Source: Priapulus caudatus
Lineage: Eukaryota; Priapulida; Priapulimorpha; Priapulimorphida; Priapulidae
Reading direction: 5' to 3'
DNA length: 20,000 nt
Assembly (NCBI RefSeq): GCF_000485595.1
Contig: NW_014577261.1
Location: 232,686-252,685, forward strand
Position 1 is the stretch's first letter, and each line of letters starts with the position of its first letter. This document shows positions 10,606-19,928 of the stretch, in pieces. The notes under the pieces were generated by a model. That model had not been told where the DNA came from. It did no database searches and worked only from the letters and a program-made list of their open reading frames with translations. A program made the position numbers and the translations under genes.

Positions 10606-11224
10606 CGCACCGAGTGGACGGATGCATGTCGCATTAGCGGATCGTACGACAGATGTACAGTCAAACAAGACGCGGATTATCGAAGCGACGGTAAAACAGC
10701 CGTAAATATCGGTTTAAATCTACTATCGACTGCTGCCCGCCGCGGCGAAGTGCCCGCTCGCTCACTATAGACAGAGCTGCTGCGGCGATATGCATGTTTA
10801 CTCTGCCCCGTCGTACCTTCCAAAGCCTACAAACTCGAAGTTTGAAGAAAGGCTAGAATCGCAGCCGAGTTGCATGAAAAAATCGCAAGCCCTGCGCTCA
10901 GGTTTACGACGCACGGATACGGCACGCAAGCGCGGAAACCGAATCATTAAAAAAACATATTTGCCGTGAGGGGGCAGTGCGGATCGACCCGCAAGCAGAG
11001 CGAAATTTCCCTATTTGCTCACCACAATACATTAATGACGGGAAACTGGAATGATCTTATTAGCATAAGCCGGCAGCGAAGCCGCCGAAATTAGAAGCCA
11101 AAATTTAGATTGGATATGTAAAGAGATAATGAACTCGTGTAAATTATATGCGGTACGTAGACGATAGGGGAAGCAACGTCTCGCAAATAATAAATGCCGG
11201 TGAGAGAAAGAGTGACGCAAATAG
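10606..11224. other. Unique sequence without recognisable gene
   Basis: CpG-containing, mixed-composition DNA. It is not homologous to the sequence left of copy A, so it marks the left boundary of the duplication at B. No frame longer than about 84 codons enters it, and those that do come out of the GT repeat. No RNA gene was recognised. Confidence 0.5.
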
Positions 11225-11226
11225 AA

Positions 11227-11294
<68 letters not shown>

Positions 11295-11523
11295 GGGCAG
11301 AGAAGGCAAGATAGAACGAGAGGAAAAACAGAAAGCGAGAGAATAAAAACACAGAGCGAGAATGGACAGAGAAGGCAAGATATAGTGCGCAAGGAAAAAA
11401 CAAGAAAACAAGAGCAAAAGACGCAGAGAAAGAATGGACAGAGAACGTGCAAGATAGAGGCGAGAGAAAGAATAAAGAGAGAAGAGAGAGAGAGGAGGAG
11501 AGGAGAGAGAGAGAGAGAGAGAG
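11225..11523. repeat. GA microsatellite with a CAGAGAAGGCAAGAT repeat
   Basis: (GA)n at 11225-11289 is followed by a GA-rich block in which CAGAGAAGGCAAGAT or a one- or two-base variant recurs (about 11298, 11368, 11439), and once more at about 11545 where homology with copy A resumes. Spacings are close to 70, 71 and 106 bases. Copy A has only the last of these (about 3131). Confidence 0.8.
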
Positions 11524-12602
11524 CACGCACAGAGAGATAAGGGGCAGAGAACGGCAAGATGCGACCATAAAGACCAGAGGACAGAAAAAAGCGACGAGGG
11601 CGAGAGAGAGGCGCACGAGAGCAAAGAGAGCGCGCACGATAATCATAAATAAGCGTCTGCCGTGTCAGGAGTGTGCACACCAGGCTCTAATCGACGCGAA
11701 ACGAGACGAGGCAAGGACTAGGGCGGCGAAGCGGCTAAACTAATAGCCAGCAGCTTTCCGGTGCCCGGGACGTGAAAATCATCTTAGCCGGCCGAAAGGC
11801 ACAACAACATTCAGCAGCGTGTGTCGTATAACAACACTTGCAGCACTCAGCAGCGGCAGCCGCGCCTCCCGCCGCTCACCCTCGCTACCTCGCCCCTCCC
11901 CCACCCCTCTCCCTCGCCGTCCGCCCCCGCAAGTACACCATCGTGCCCGTTGAGAATGCCGAATACCGCCACTCTCTATCGTGTTATTTCTATCCGTTGC
12001 GTACTCCCGCGGGAAAAAATACGGCCCGCGTGAGTGAGAGCTCTATCCTCATTGCATTTGTTCGCTGAAATCGCATATTAATTAACTGCGGGCCGATCCC
12101 CCGTGCGCATCATTAATCTCGCTAATGCCACGCGGCCGTATTAAATTTGGGTTTGCGTCAGGGAGAAAATGTAACGTGGCAGTTGACATGTTTAAGGTTT
12201 CTATGGCACATCTTGCGGCAAAACGCGCGGATTCGCAGAGGTTCCCCCAGATTTGACATTGTGTCATTGGCAATAATAAACGGGAGGCCTCACATCCGAA
12301 ACCTAGTTGCGGTTAGCCAAGTCTATATTTACGATTTATATCGTTCGCAACTGTTGCAGTACCGTAATTGGTTGTTCTCCCAAACAGTCAATGCTTCGTA
12401 CAAACGCATTAGAGCCTGCTTTTTAACCTTAATTTTTTTCTAAGACAAGAGCAACTTTCGAAATTTGAAAGCGATGGCGGATAAACACTCAGGCAAGCTT
12501 TTACCAAGGCAATCGGAAACCGAGCCTATAAGCACGGCTCGCACCTTGAAATTCTAATGTGCTGGCGGAATTGAAGGGGAGAGAAGGTTAAGGGCGAAGG
12601 CG

Positions 12603-12865
12603 AGAAAGAGAGAGAGAGTGGGCCACACAGAGAAAAAGACAGAGAGGCGGAGGAGTCGTGTGTGGGGGGGGGGAGACAATCCGAGACAATAGAGAGAGAG
12701 AGAGAACGAAAAGAGGGCGTCGCGAGAGAGAGAGAGAAAGAGAAGAAAGAGCGAAAAGAGAGAGAGAGAGTGACAGCAAAAGAGAGAGAGAGAGTGACAG
12801 CAAAAGAGAGAGAGTGACGGAGCAAACGAGAGAGAGAGTGACAGCAAAAGAGAGAGAGAGATAGT
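12603..12865. repeat. GA/GTGACAGC minisatellite (copy B)
   Basis: Counterpart of 4129-4405. The motif starts at 12770, 12794, 12814 and 12838, steps of 24, 20 and 24. The third unit reads GTGACGGAGCAAACGAG, two extra bases plus a substitution compared with A, which accounts for 24 in place of 22. Confidence 0.9.
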
Positions 12866-13698
12866 GCTGCGTGTGTTGTTTGCGCGAGAGTGTGAGATAT
12901 GAAAGGGGAGTGAACACTGCAGAAGGAAACACAAGCCACGCTCATTCATGCAGTTGACATGGCATTGTTAATCGGTGAAAAGAAACCACAAAGCCTACTT
13001 CCAAGTCTCACGCCAGCAGTTCCACGTGCGGGGGGGAAGGCCGTGCCGTCACATGCTTAGGGGCGATCTCTTAGCCATAAGACCCAAAGGCGCCCCCCCC
13101 CCCCCCTTCCGGCTACACAATCTCATATAGCAAGAAATTGTCTTATTTCCGCGCGCGGATAAAGAATGCTATCTTTTAGACAAGCAGGGATAATTTCCCT
13201 GCGTCATGTGACGTAATGCCTCATGTCGCGGCGTCATTGTCGGAGTGTTGCTCGGTGAGCCTGCATTGTCCTAATGATCCGCGCGTGTGAGTATGTGTGT
13301 CGTAGATCTCACGCACCGTGGTTGCCCGTGTTTGTACGCATGCAACGTCAGAGACTGTTTAATCTATGTATGAGAGAGAGAGACGAGAGAGAGCGAAAAT
13401 TTTGCATTATAGATCGATGACCGTTTGTAAAGCCCTCCGCAAATTGCGCGCAACGTTCTCTCCTCTACGTGTTTAATCCCTTCCGATGTCTGTCTGTTAT
13501 ATTCTGTTTGTCCGCGCCGTCTGCCTGTATACTGTTTTTATCCGGCCGTCTGTCTGTTCCGCGGAGCCTGTCTGGGGCTGTAAGTGCATGTTCCTACTTT
13601 CCGGTCTGGCTGCTTTGTCGTCTGTCTGGCATCTTCTCTCTCTCTTCGCTTTTCTCTCTCTCGTCTATCTCTTACTCGTCTCGCTCTCTCTCTCTCTC

Positions 13699-14624
13699 TA
13701 CTACCTATCTATCTATCTAGTCTATCATCTATCTATCTATCTATCCATTTATATATCTATCGCTATCTACCCTATTAGTCTATGCTGAGTCCTCTGCCGT
13801 CTATGCTAGTCTAATTATCGTCTATCTATCTATCTTATTGATTTATCTATCTATTATTATCTATCTATCTATCTATCTATCGTATCTATCTATCTATTCT
13901 ATCGTATCTATCTATCGTATCCGTGATCTAATCTATCTATTATCTATCTTGTCTATGCTATCTATCTATCTATCCTATCTATCTATCTTATCTATCGTAA
14001 TCTATATATCTCTCTATCTATCTATCTATATATCATCTATCTATCTACTATCTATCTATCTAATCACATCTACTATCTATCTATCCTTCTAGTCTATCTA
14101 TCTGATGCTATCTATTCTATCTATTCTATCTATCTATCCTATCTATCTACTCACTTCATCTATGCCATCTATCCAGTCCTGATGCTATCTATCTATTCTA
14201 AGTCTATGCTATCTATCTAATCTATCTATCTATCTATCTATTCTATCTATCTATCTATCTATCTATATATCTATCGTATTATCTATCTATCTATTCTATC
14301 TATCTATCTATCTATCTAATCTATATCTAGCTATTCTATCTATCTATCTATGCTAGTATATTATCTATCTATTATCTATTCTATTTATCCTATCTTTATC
14401 TATCTATCTATCTAGTCTATCTATCTATCTATTTATTCATCTATCGTATCTATCTATCTATCCTAGCTATGTCTATCTATCTATCTATCTATCTATCTAT
14501 GCTATCTATGCTTGCTAATCTATGTTAATCTATTGCTATCTATCTATGCTATCTATGTATCTATCTATCTATCTATGCTACTCGTATCTATCTATCGATC
14601 CTATCCGATCTTATCTATCTATCT
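13699..14624. repeat. Long noisy CTAT tetranucleotide array (copy B)
   Basis: About 926 bases of CTAT/ATCT units with scattered single-base insertions (GTCTA, TGCTA, TTCTA) and occasional losses. The beginning retains the CTATCCATTTATATATCTA landmark of copy A (near 13740), and the extra length lies to the right of it. The Ile/Tyr/Leu/Ser-rich frames read from it are repeat artefacts. Confidence 0.95.
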
Positions 14625-14830
14625 CTGTGTGTGTGTCCCTCTGTCTCACCCTCGTCCTTCTCTCTCTCTTTCTCTCTCTCCTTGTCTCTCGTCTCTCTCT
14701 CGTCTCTTCTCCTCTTCATCTCTCGTCTCTCTCTCTCTTCTCTCCTCTCTCTCCTCTCCTCTTCTCATTCGTCTCGTCATCTCCGTCGTTATATATCTAT
14801 CAGTTTATCTATCTCGCTCGCTCTCTGTGG
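14625..14830. repeat. CT-rich repeat at the right end of copy B
   Basis: GTGTGTGTCC, then CTCTCT with many CGTCTC and CCTCT interruptions, then a short CTAT patch. It is broadly like the CT tail of copy A (5264-5345), but the two cannot be aligned base by base by eye. Unrelated flanks follow in each case. Confidence 0.85.
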
Positions 14831-15175
14831 TGAAGGATGGAATGTTCTTCAAGTAAGCAGCATGTCTACATATCTCTTCCTACTTACGATTAACTGTACA
14901 TTCTCAAAACATGCGCAAAACTATGCGTGCGTCAGTTGTCGTCAGTGCAACGGCGTTGTTTTTACTCACCCCCGGGGCAACAATCGTTCGATGCGGCTAG
15001 GATTTTGCTCGGGGTACAGCAAGTAGTTGTATTGCATGAGGCGGCCGACGTGCGCACGACCGAGGCAAGCTAGCATCGTCGCGCACGAAGTACTAGCGAA
15101 ACTGTTAAATCTATTCGGCCAAATGAGCACGTGATGGGTGCATGCGTGCGGACAGCCATTCGATTCCCCCACCCC
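14831..15175. other. Unique sequence without recognisable gene
   Basis: Mixed CpG-rich DNA with short frames on both strands. No protein or RNA family was recognised. It differs from the sequence to the right of copy A and so defines the right boundary of the duplication at B. Confidence 0.45.
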
Positions 15176-15211
15176 GTCATCGTCATCGTTATCGTCATCG
15201 TCATCGTCATT

Positions 15212-15252
<41 letters not shown>
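15176..15252. repeat. GTCATC hexanucleotide microsatellite
   Basis: About 13 GTCATC units, one changed to GTTATC and one to ATTGTC-type. With a six-base period the frames stay open as dipeptides (Val-Ile, Arg-His, Met-Thr), which explains the long repeats seen in translation. Confidence 0.95.
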
Positions 15253-15740
15253 GAGCCGACAGTACGTCGCTCCGCGTCGGTCGGCGAAATTAAATTCGAC
15301 TCTGCACATGCAGGTACGAATGCGGTGCCTTTCCTTGCAGCAACCGCCCGCCGTACAGGGGGAACCACCCACATTTGCAACATCTATATAGGAAGGACAT
15401 GGCAAGCCATCAAGAAAGGGCATCGCTCAAGCGAGCGCCTACACGAGGGCCATCCACTTACGATTTTAGCTTCGGGACAACTAAGCTACTCTGCTACTTT
15501 CTCGACAACGCACGTGGCGTCCTGACATCGGACGACCTGCCTACCTCCTACCCCCAGAAACTACCATCGCCTATACTACTACTACTACCACCTCAGTGAC
15601 AACTAACGTAACATCCTTGCCCAGTGAATGACTACTCATCAAGCGTTCTACCTAGAAGAGTATCCACAACCCTCATATACTTAAGGTCCCAGGCAACAGT
15701 CTGGCAAAATGGAGAATTAGAAGCTATCAATAGCAACCGC
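15253..15740. other. Unique sequence, open frame of doubtful meaning
   Basis: Non-repetitive DNA. A plus-strand frame stays open from within the hexanucleotide repeat to about 15525, some 90 codons of complex sequence, including NIYIGRTWQAIKKGHRSSER. A vague likeness to GIY-YIG-type endonuclease ends was considered and not accepted, because the spacing and the second motif are missing. A CTACTACTACTA run lies near 15575. If this is an exon or a transposon-derived fragment, the sequence alone does not show it. Confidence 0.35.
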
Positions 15741-15754
15741 TTTTTCTCTCTCTT

Positions 15755-15803
<49 letters not shown>

Positions 15804-15819
15804 TTTCTCTCTCTCTCTC
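15741..15819. repeat. CT microsatellite
   Basis: Mostly pure (CT)n with a few TTCC and GCC interruptions, ending in TCTCTCTCAAAGC. Confidence 0.95.
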
Positions 15820-16510
15820 AAAGCAGGCTCGGACGCACGCTGCGCACAATCGCCATAGCAACGCGAGACGCAACGCCAGAAGAAAAGCCTGGAAACGTCG
15901 GCGTATAATGGGCCGCGACGCAGAGCGTCGAGATAAAAAAAAAACGCCGCCGCCGCTGCTGCTGCCGCCGCCGCTGCCGCTGCCGCTGCTGCTGCTAAAC
16001 GCATTCGCACAGCCGCCGCTAAACCAACCGACGGACCGAAGCGGAAACGGCGACACAAATTGCCGACGCCATTGTTGCCAGCGCAACAGCAAACGCGCAT
16101 TTGCCGATTTCTGGCGGTGAATGCGAACACGGTGGTCGATCGAGCATTTTTTTTTCGCGTCGACTCCTAAACTCCATCAAGCAATCCAGGGCCGCGAGGA
16201 AACGCACTACGTGGCCGCGATTATTGGCGTAGACCGGGTTGACGTCGGTGCGACGTGTGGGTAATGCATTGCAACCGAGGCAAGTTAAAACTACGGCGTG
16301 TCCGTCTAAGCCGCAATATCTGTATAGGTGGCGTTTTTTATGTAGGGGGCGGAGCGATCGTTTGTTGATGTTTCCGTAATACATTTACGTATAACACATT
16401 TACGTGTTATATAGCACAGGAAAAGAGAAATGGGAGTAAAGAGAACGAGAGAAAGAGAGAAGGGGGGGGGGCTAACAGTTAGTACAGTGAAGCCAGAGCA
16501 ATGATAAACA
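15820..16510. other. Unique sequence with GCN tract and a hairpin
   Basis: Contains the GCN triplet tract at 15945-15997, a nine-base A run just before it, and an 8-bp stem TATAACAC / GTGTTATA (16390-16397 and 16404-16411, six-base loop). A GA patch (16424-16460) and nine to ten G (16462-16471) follow. No gene was recognised. Confidence 0.45.
15945..15997 (-). repeat. GCC/GCT triplet tract (poly-alanine if translated)
   Basis: CGC, CGC, TGC-type triplets. The minus strand can be read as about 17 consecutive alanine codons with mixed third bases (GCA and GCG), within a 137-codon frame. Mixed codons are what real poly-alanine proteins show, but the flanking residues do not resemble any family and other frames are equally open, so I leave it as a repeat. 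Confidence 0.6.
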
Positions 16511-16560
16511 TCACGCAACATCACGCAACATTCCGCAACATTGCGCGACAACCCGCAACA
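16511..16560. repeat. 10-bp minisatellite, TCACGCAACA
   Basis: Five contiguous 10-base units: TCACGCAACA twice, then TTCCGCAACA, TTGCGCGACA and ACCCGCAACA. The GCAACA half is best kept. The period is close to one helical turn. Confidence 0.85.
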
Positions 16561-17404
16561 TCATTTTGATCACGACAAGATGACAGATTTAATATAACTG
16601 TGTACTGTACATGCAGTATATATAATAATGCTCGCACAAGTGAGCCAAGGCTGAGTAAACCTCCCGGATAAATACACTTCGCGAGCCTCCGTTAATCTCC
16701 CCTCCTCTTTCTCCATTCTCCGTCTCCTAACAAAAATGCGTTTTTATCTCCCCTCAGAGAAATCACATAATCCCCTCGCGTGATACGATAGATGCCGCAC
16801 CTCGCCCCCCCCCCGCCACACCCCTTCATGACAACGGAGTTAGAAAGCGCACATGCCGACTTCTTTTTTTTATCTCGTCGCGTTATTAACGAATAATTTC
16901 ATCCCTTCTGCGGATAATTACCTGCAGGCGGTTGTCTTGGCGATGTGTCGTCGTCTCACAGTCGCGTGTGTAATCATGCGTGCCTAAGCTCGTTCATAAC
17001 TGATTAAAAGCAGCAGCAGCAGCAGCAGCCGTCGCCGCTACCTCGCCTCTACTCGACCGGTGGTTGCTTACAACGGCAGAACCCCGGTCCGTGCTGCGTT
17101 CAACATTCTCAAATTATTATCCGAAGCAATGAGAATATTTTTCACGATTTTTTCACCCTGCACATGGTGTCTCATATAATGAAGCCGTTGGTGTGCGGGC
17201 GGGCGGAGCGGATGAACGGGAGTGGAAGGGGAGGGCGTGGAGGGAGGAGAAAGCGGAGGCGCGCCACGCTGACAGAGCGATTAGCGGTTGCAAATTACGG
17301 ACAGTCGACAATTTGCAGGTCCAGGCACTTGTCGCGTGCACAAATTGCACACGCGCGCGCACTCCCTTTCTGTCTCTGTCCCCCCCCCGCTACCTTTTCA
17401 CACC
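16561..17404. other. Unique sequence without recognisable gene
   Basis: Mixed DNA with pyrimidine-rich patches, a C run near 16806-16814, a (CAG)6 run at 17010-17029, and CpG-rich flanks. No supported coding sequence or RNA. Confidence 0.45.
17010..17029. repeat. Short (CAG)6 run
   Basis: Six perfect CAG units followed by CCGTCGCCGC. It is a minor trinucleotide microsatellite. Confidence 0.9.
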
Positions 17405-17405
17405 G

Positions 17406-17409
17406 CTCG

Positions 17410-17448
<39 letters not shown>

Positions 17449-17581
17449 TTCTTCTCTTTTCTCTATTTCTCTCCTGCTGCTCTTTCTGTGTGTGTGGTGT
17501 GGTGTGTGTAATGTGGTGTGTGTGTGTGTGTGGTGTGTGTGTTGTGTGTCAGTGTGTGTGTGTGTGTGTGTGTGATGTGTG
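17406..17581. repeat. Compound CT then GT microsatellite
   Basis: (CT)n with TTCT interruptions to about 17475, then GT repeats with GGTG, AATG and CAGTG breaks from about 17487. Confidence 0.93.
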
Positions 17582-17691
17582 TCGCTCTCTAGCTATTCAC
17601 AGTTGAGTGCGCCACCTCATAATATAAGCTGATGGTGTGACGATATCTTGCAAGCGATTAATTGGATGATATGTAACGTATCCGGATTGTG

Positions 17692-17693
17692 AT

Positions 17694-17727
<34 letters not shown>

Positions 17728-17789
17728 ATGGGAGAGAGGATAGCGAGGCGAAGAAAGAAGGCGAGAGGGAGAGAGAGAGAGAGAGAGAG
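17692..17789. repeat. Imperfect GA microsatellite
   Basis: Two GA blocks separated by GATGGGAG and AGCGAGGCGAAG. Together with the CT array at 17406 it forms a loose CT...GA inverted pair about 0.2 kb apart. Confidence 0.92.
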
Positions 17790-17940
17790 CAGGAGCTAGT
17801 ACGATAACACCATTCATCTGTCTCGGCCACTGACTCGGACCGCATGTAATGCCGCGCCAGGCAGGCAGTCCAGCAGCCAGGCAGCCTAATATTCGCCAAT
17901 ATCGTCAATTGACAGATGCCGTCACCGACCTACGATAGGT

Positions 17941-18140
17941 AGCACCGGTGCAACGCACAGCACGCACATGGCACGCAACGCACGGCACGCAACGTCACGC
18001 ACGCACAAACACATTCATGTAAAACGTACGGCGTGCAGCGCACACCACGCAATCGCACACGCGCGCACACACGGCGACGCGCGTACGTATGCCGGCACGA
18101 CCGCACGCACCGCACTGCACGCAACGCCACGCACGCACGC
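17941..18140. repeat. Degenerate CACGCAACG-type repeat
   Basis: About 200 bases in which GCACGCAACG, GCACGCAC and close variants recur (GGCACGCAACGCACGGCACG, then decayed units with GCGCACACC and CCGCACGCACCG). It shares the CACGCAAC core with the 10-bp minisatellite at 16511-16560. Confidence 0.7.
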
Positions 18141-18371
18141 TTTTTTACCAGCAATAAACAACATCTGGTCTCGCTTGCTCGTTATGTTTTCCAATTTGTT
18201 CTCTCTTACAATTCAAGCGAACATTTCGAGCACACTTCCGTTGCGTGGTAGGCCGTTCCTAAGCACTACACGGAGTAGCAGACATAAGCGGCAGTTTTCG
18301 TCAGCATCATGGCAGCTATGCAATGGCCGCCATCAAAGGCAATCAGCTGCATGGCTGGGCAACATGTTTCG
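18141..18371. other. Short unique spacer
   Basis: Mixed, non-repetitive DNA between the degenerate repeat and the MITE. Nothing was recognised. Confidence 0.5.
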
Positions 18372-18651
18372 CTAGCACCTATGACAAATACGACGATACG
18401 CATATAACGCTCTCGCTATGACACTATTTGTCAACTAGGAAGAAATTTCTCCTATGACAAATTACTTGGCGAGTCAACTTCAGTTCGCTTTAAACAGCTG
18501 AAATTCACTAGCTTCGTTTCAGAATAGCAGCTCCTAAATTCTATGATCGCACAAACAATACAACAATATTTGTCATAGGAAAAGAAATCTCCTATGAGCA
18601 TAGTGTCATAGAAGAGCGTATATGCGTATGTGTATTTGTCATAGATGCTAG
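18372..18651. mobile_element. MITE with long inverted arms and 11-bp subterminal repeats
   Basis: The left arm (about 18376-18462) and right arm (about 18568-18647) are inverted copies at roughly 80% identity by eye, separated by about 105 bases. Both ends begin GCACCTATGACAAATAC or GCATCTATGACAAATAC, then TACGCATATAACGCTCT-type sequence, and both arms end inward with CCTATGACAAAT. CTATGACAAAT or a decayed form lies at 18379, near 18424 (inverted), 18452, 18568 (inverted), 18592 (truncated) and 18634 (inverted). The element is bounded by CTAG at both sides (18372-18375, 18648-18651), so the target duplication may be CTAG or the TA inside it, the latter as in Tc1/mariner-type elements. It has no open frame and is non-autonomous. 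Confidence 0.8.
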
Positions 18652-18708
18652 GCAGAACAGGCTGAAGACATTGGCATAGGAACCGTAGGAAATACAATTA
18701 GCATGATG

Positions 18709-19575
18709 GCAGCAGGCAACAGCAAGCAGCAGTAGTAAGTAGTAGCAGCAGCGCGCAGCAGCAGTAGTACCAGCAGTAAAGGGCAGGCAAGCAGGCAGTA
18801 ACAGCAGCAGTGACGCAGCCGCAGTAGGCAGCAGCAGTAGGGCAGCAGGCAGCAGTAACAGCAGGCACGTAAGCAGCAGCCGCATAGGGCAGCAAGCAGT
18901 AGCAGCAGTGCAAGTAGGCCGCAGGGCAAGCAACAGCAGTAGCACACAGCAGTAAGCAGCATCAGTAGGCAGCAGCAGTAGCCGCACGCAGGCAACAGCA
19001 GTAGCAGGCAGCAGCAGTAACAGGCAGAAGCAGTAGCAGCAGCGCGGCAGTAAGCAGCAGCAGTAGGCGCAGCGCGCAGTAGCAGGCAGCAGAGCTACAG
19101 GCAGCAAGCAGTAACAGCAGCAGTGCAGCAGGACGCAGTAGCAGCAGCAGGAAGGCAGAGCCGCAGTAGCAGCAGCATGTGAGCAGCAGCCGCAGTAGCA
19201 GGCAGCAGTAGCAGCAAAAAAAGCAGTAGCCGCAGGCAGGCAACAGCAGTAGCAGCAGCAGAAAAAGTAACAGGGCAGCAGTAGCAGCAGCCGCAGAGCA
19301 AACAATAGCAGCAGGCAGTAGCAGCAGCCGCAAGTAGGCAGCAGGCAGTAGGCAGCAGCAGCATAACAGGCAGGCAGTCGCAAGCAGCCGCAGTAGCAGC
19401 AGCAAGCAAGCAGCAGCCGCAGTAGCAGGCAGGCCAGCAGCAGGTAGCAGCAAGCACGTAGCCGCAGCAGCAACACAGTAGCAGGCAGGCCGCAAGTTAG
19501 GGCGAGCAGCCAGTAGCAGCAGCAGTAGGCAGCAAGCCGCAGTAACAGCCAGCATGTAGCTACGACAGCAGCAGC
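18709..19575. repeat. CAG/TAG trinucleotide-type array
   Basis: About 870 bases of GCAGCAGTA, GCAGGCAGC, GCCGCAGTA and AGCAGCAAG units, whose three-base phase slips again and again by one inserted base (GCAGGCAG, GCAAGCAG). The minus strand gives a 300-codon Cys/Leu/Ala/Tyr-rich frame, and two other frames are open over much of it. These are composition artefacts. Confidence 0.93.
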
Positions 19576-19798
19576 ACCGGCATAAAACATGAATCAAGGC
19601 ACAAGACGACGATATTCAAGCTGCAGCTGATACTGAGAAGAATGCAGCATCTGCAGGATTCGTAATAAAGATATGTGTGACTATCATGTATTTCTAATCA
19701 GACGTCCTTGCAGCCACCTCCTGCATAATAAGCATACCTGTGCTGTTAATAAAGGGTATGGCATATCGTAGACCACTAGTATTATAAATTCCCCCCCC
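19576..19798. other. Short unique spacer
   Basis: Non-repetitive, moderately AT-rich DNA ending in a poly-C run (19791-19799). No gene was recognised. Confidence 0.5.
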
Positions 19799-19799
19799 C

Positions 19800-19855
19800 A
19801 CACACACGCACACACACACACACACGCACACACACGCACACACACACACATCACT

Positions 19856-19919
<64 letters not shown>

Positions 19920-19928
19920 ACACACACA
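19800..19928. repeat. (CA)n microsatellite
   Basis: CA repeat with occasional CG steps and one ATCACTTCTCTCT interruption near 19849-19862, then a long nearly pure CA run. Unique DNA follows to the edge of the window. Confidence 0.95.

Larger units (their letters stand above)
11490..14624. repeat. Duplicated segment, copy B (indel-rich)
   Basis: Same order and orientation as copy A, offset about 8.4-8.5 kb. Differences are mostly one- and two-base insertions, with fewer deletions and some substitutions, spread over unique and repeat sequence alike. Examples: ATGTTAAGG becomes ATGTTTAAGG, GGCAAACGCG becomes GGCAAAACGCG, CATGTGTCATTGG becomes CATTGTGTCATTGG. B is 117 bases longer than A between the first and last anchors. 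A run of 14 C at 13093-13106 replaces a short CTTCCC-type segment of A. The pattern is that of raw single-molecule reads. A true diverged duplication remains possible. No gene was recognised. Confidence 0.9.

Noticed and set aside
9396-10705. Open frames of 300-420 codons on both strands
   Set aside because: They are read from GT/GCGT repeats in which stop codons are nearly absent. Opposite strands are open together and the products are only Cys/Val/Arg or His/Thr/Ala strings.
15142-15525. Plus-strand frame with NIYIGRTW, thought of as a GIY-YIG nuclease end of a retroelement
   Set aside because: The paired GIY and YIG motifs and the downstream catalytic residues are not present, and the frame begins inside a hexanucleotide repeat.
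15717-16130. 137-codon minus-strand frame with a 17-alanine run
   Set aside because: Its right part is CT/GA repeat and its flanks match no family. The alanine tract alone does not establish coding.
18592-19597. 332-codon minus-strand frame rich in Cys, Leu and Ala
   Set aside because: It comes from the CAG/TAG array, with other frames open over the same bases and constant phase slips. There is no domain or non-repeat core.
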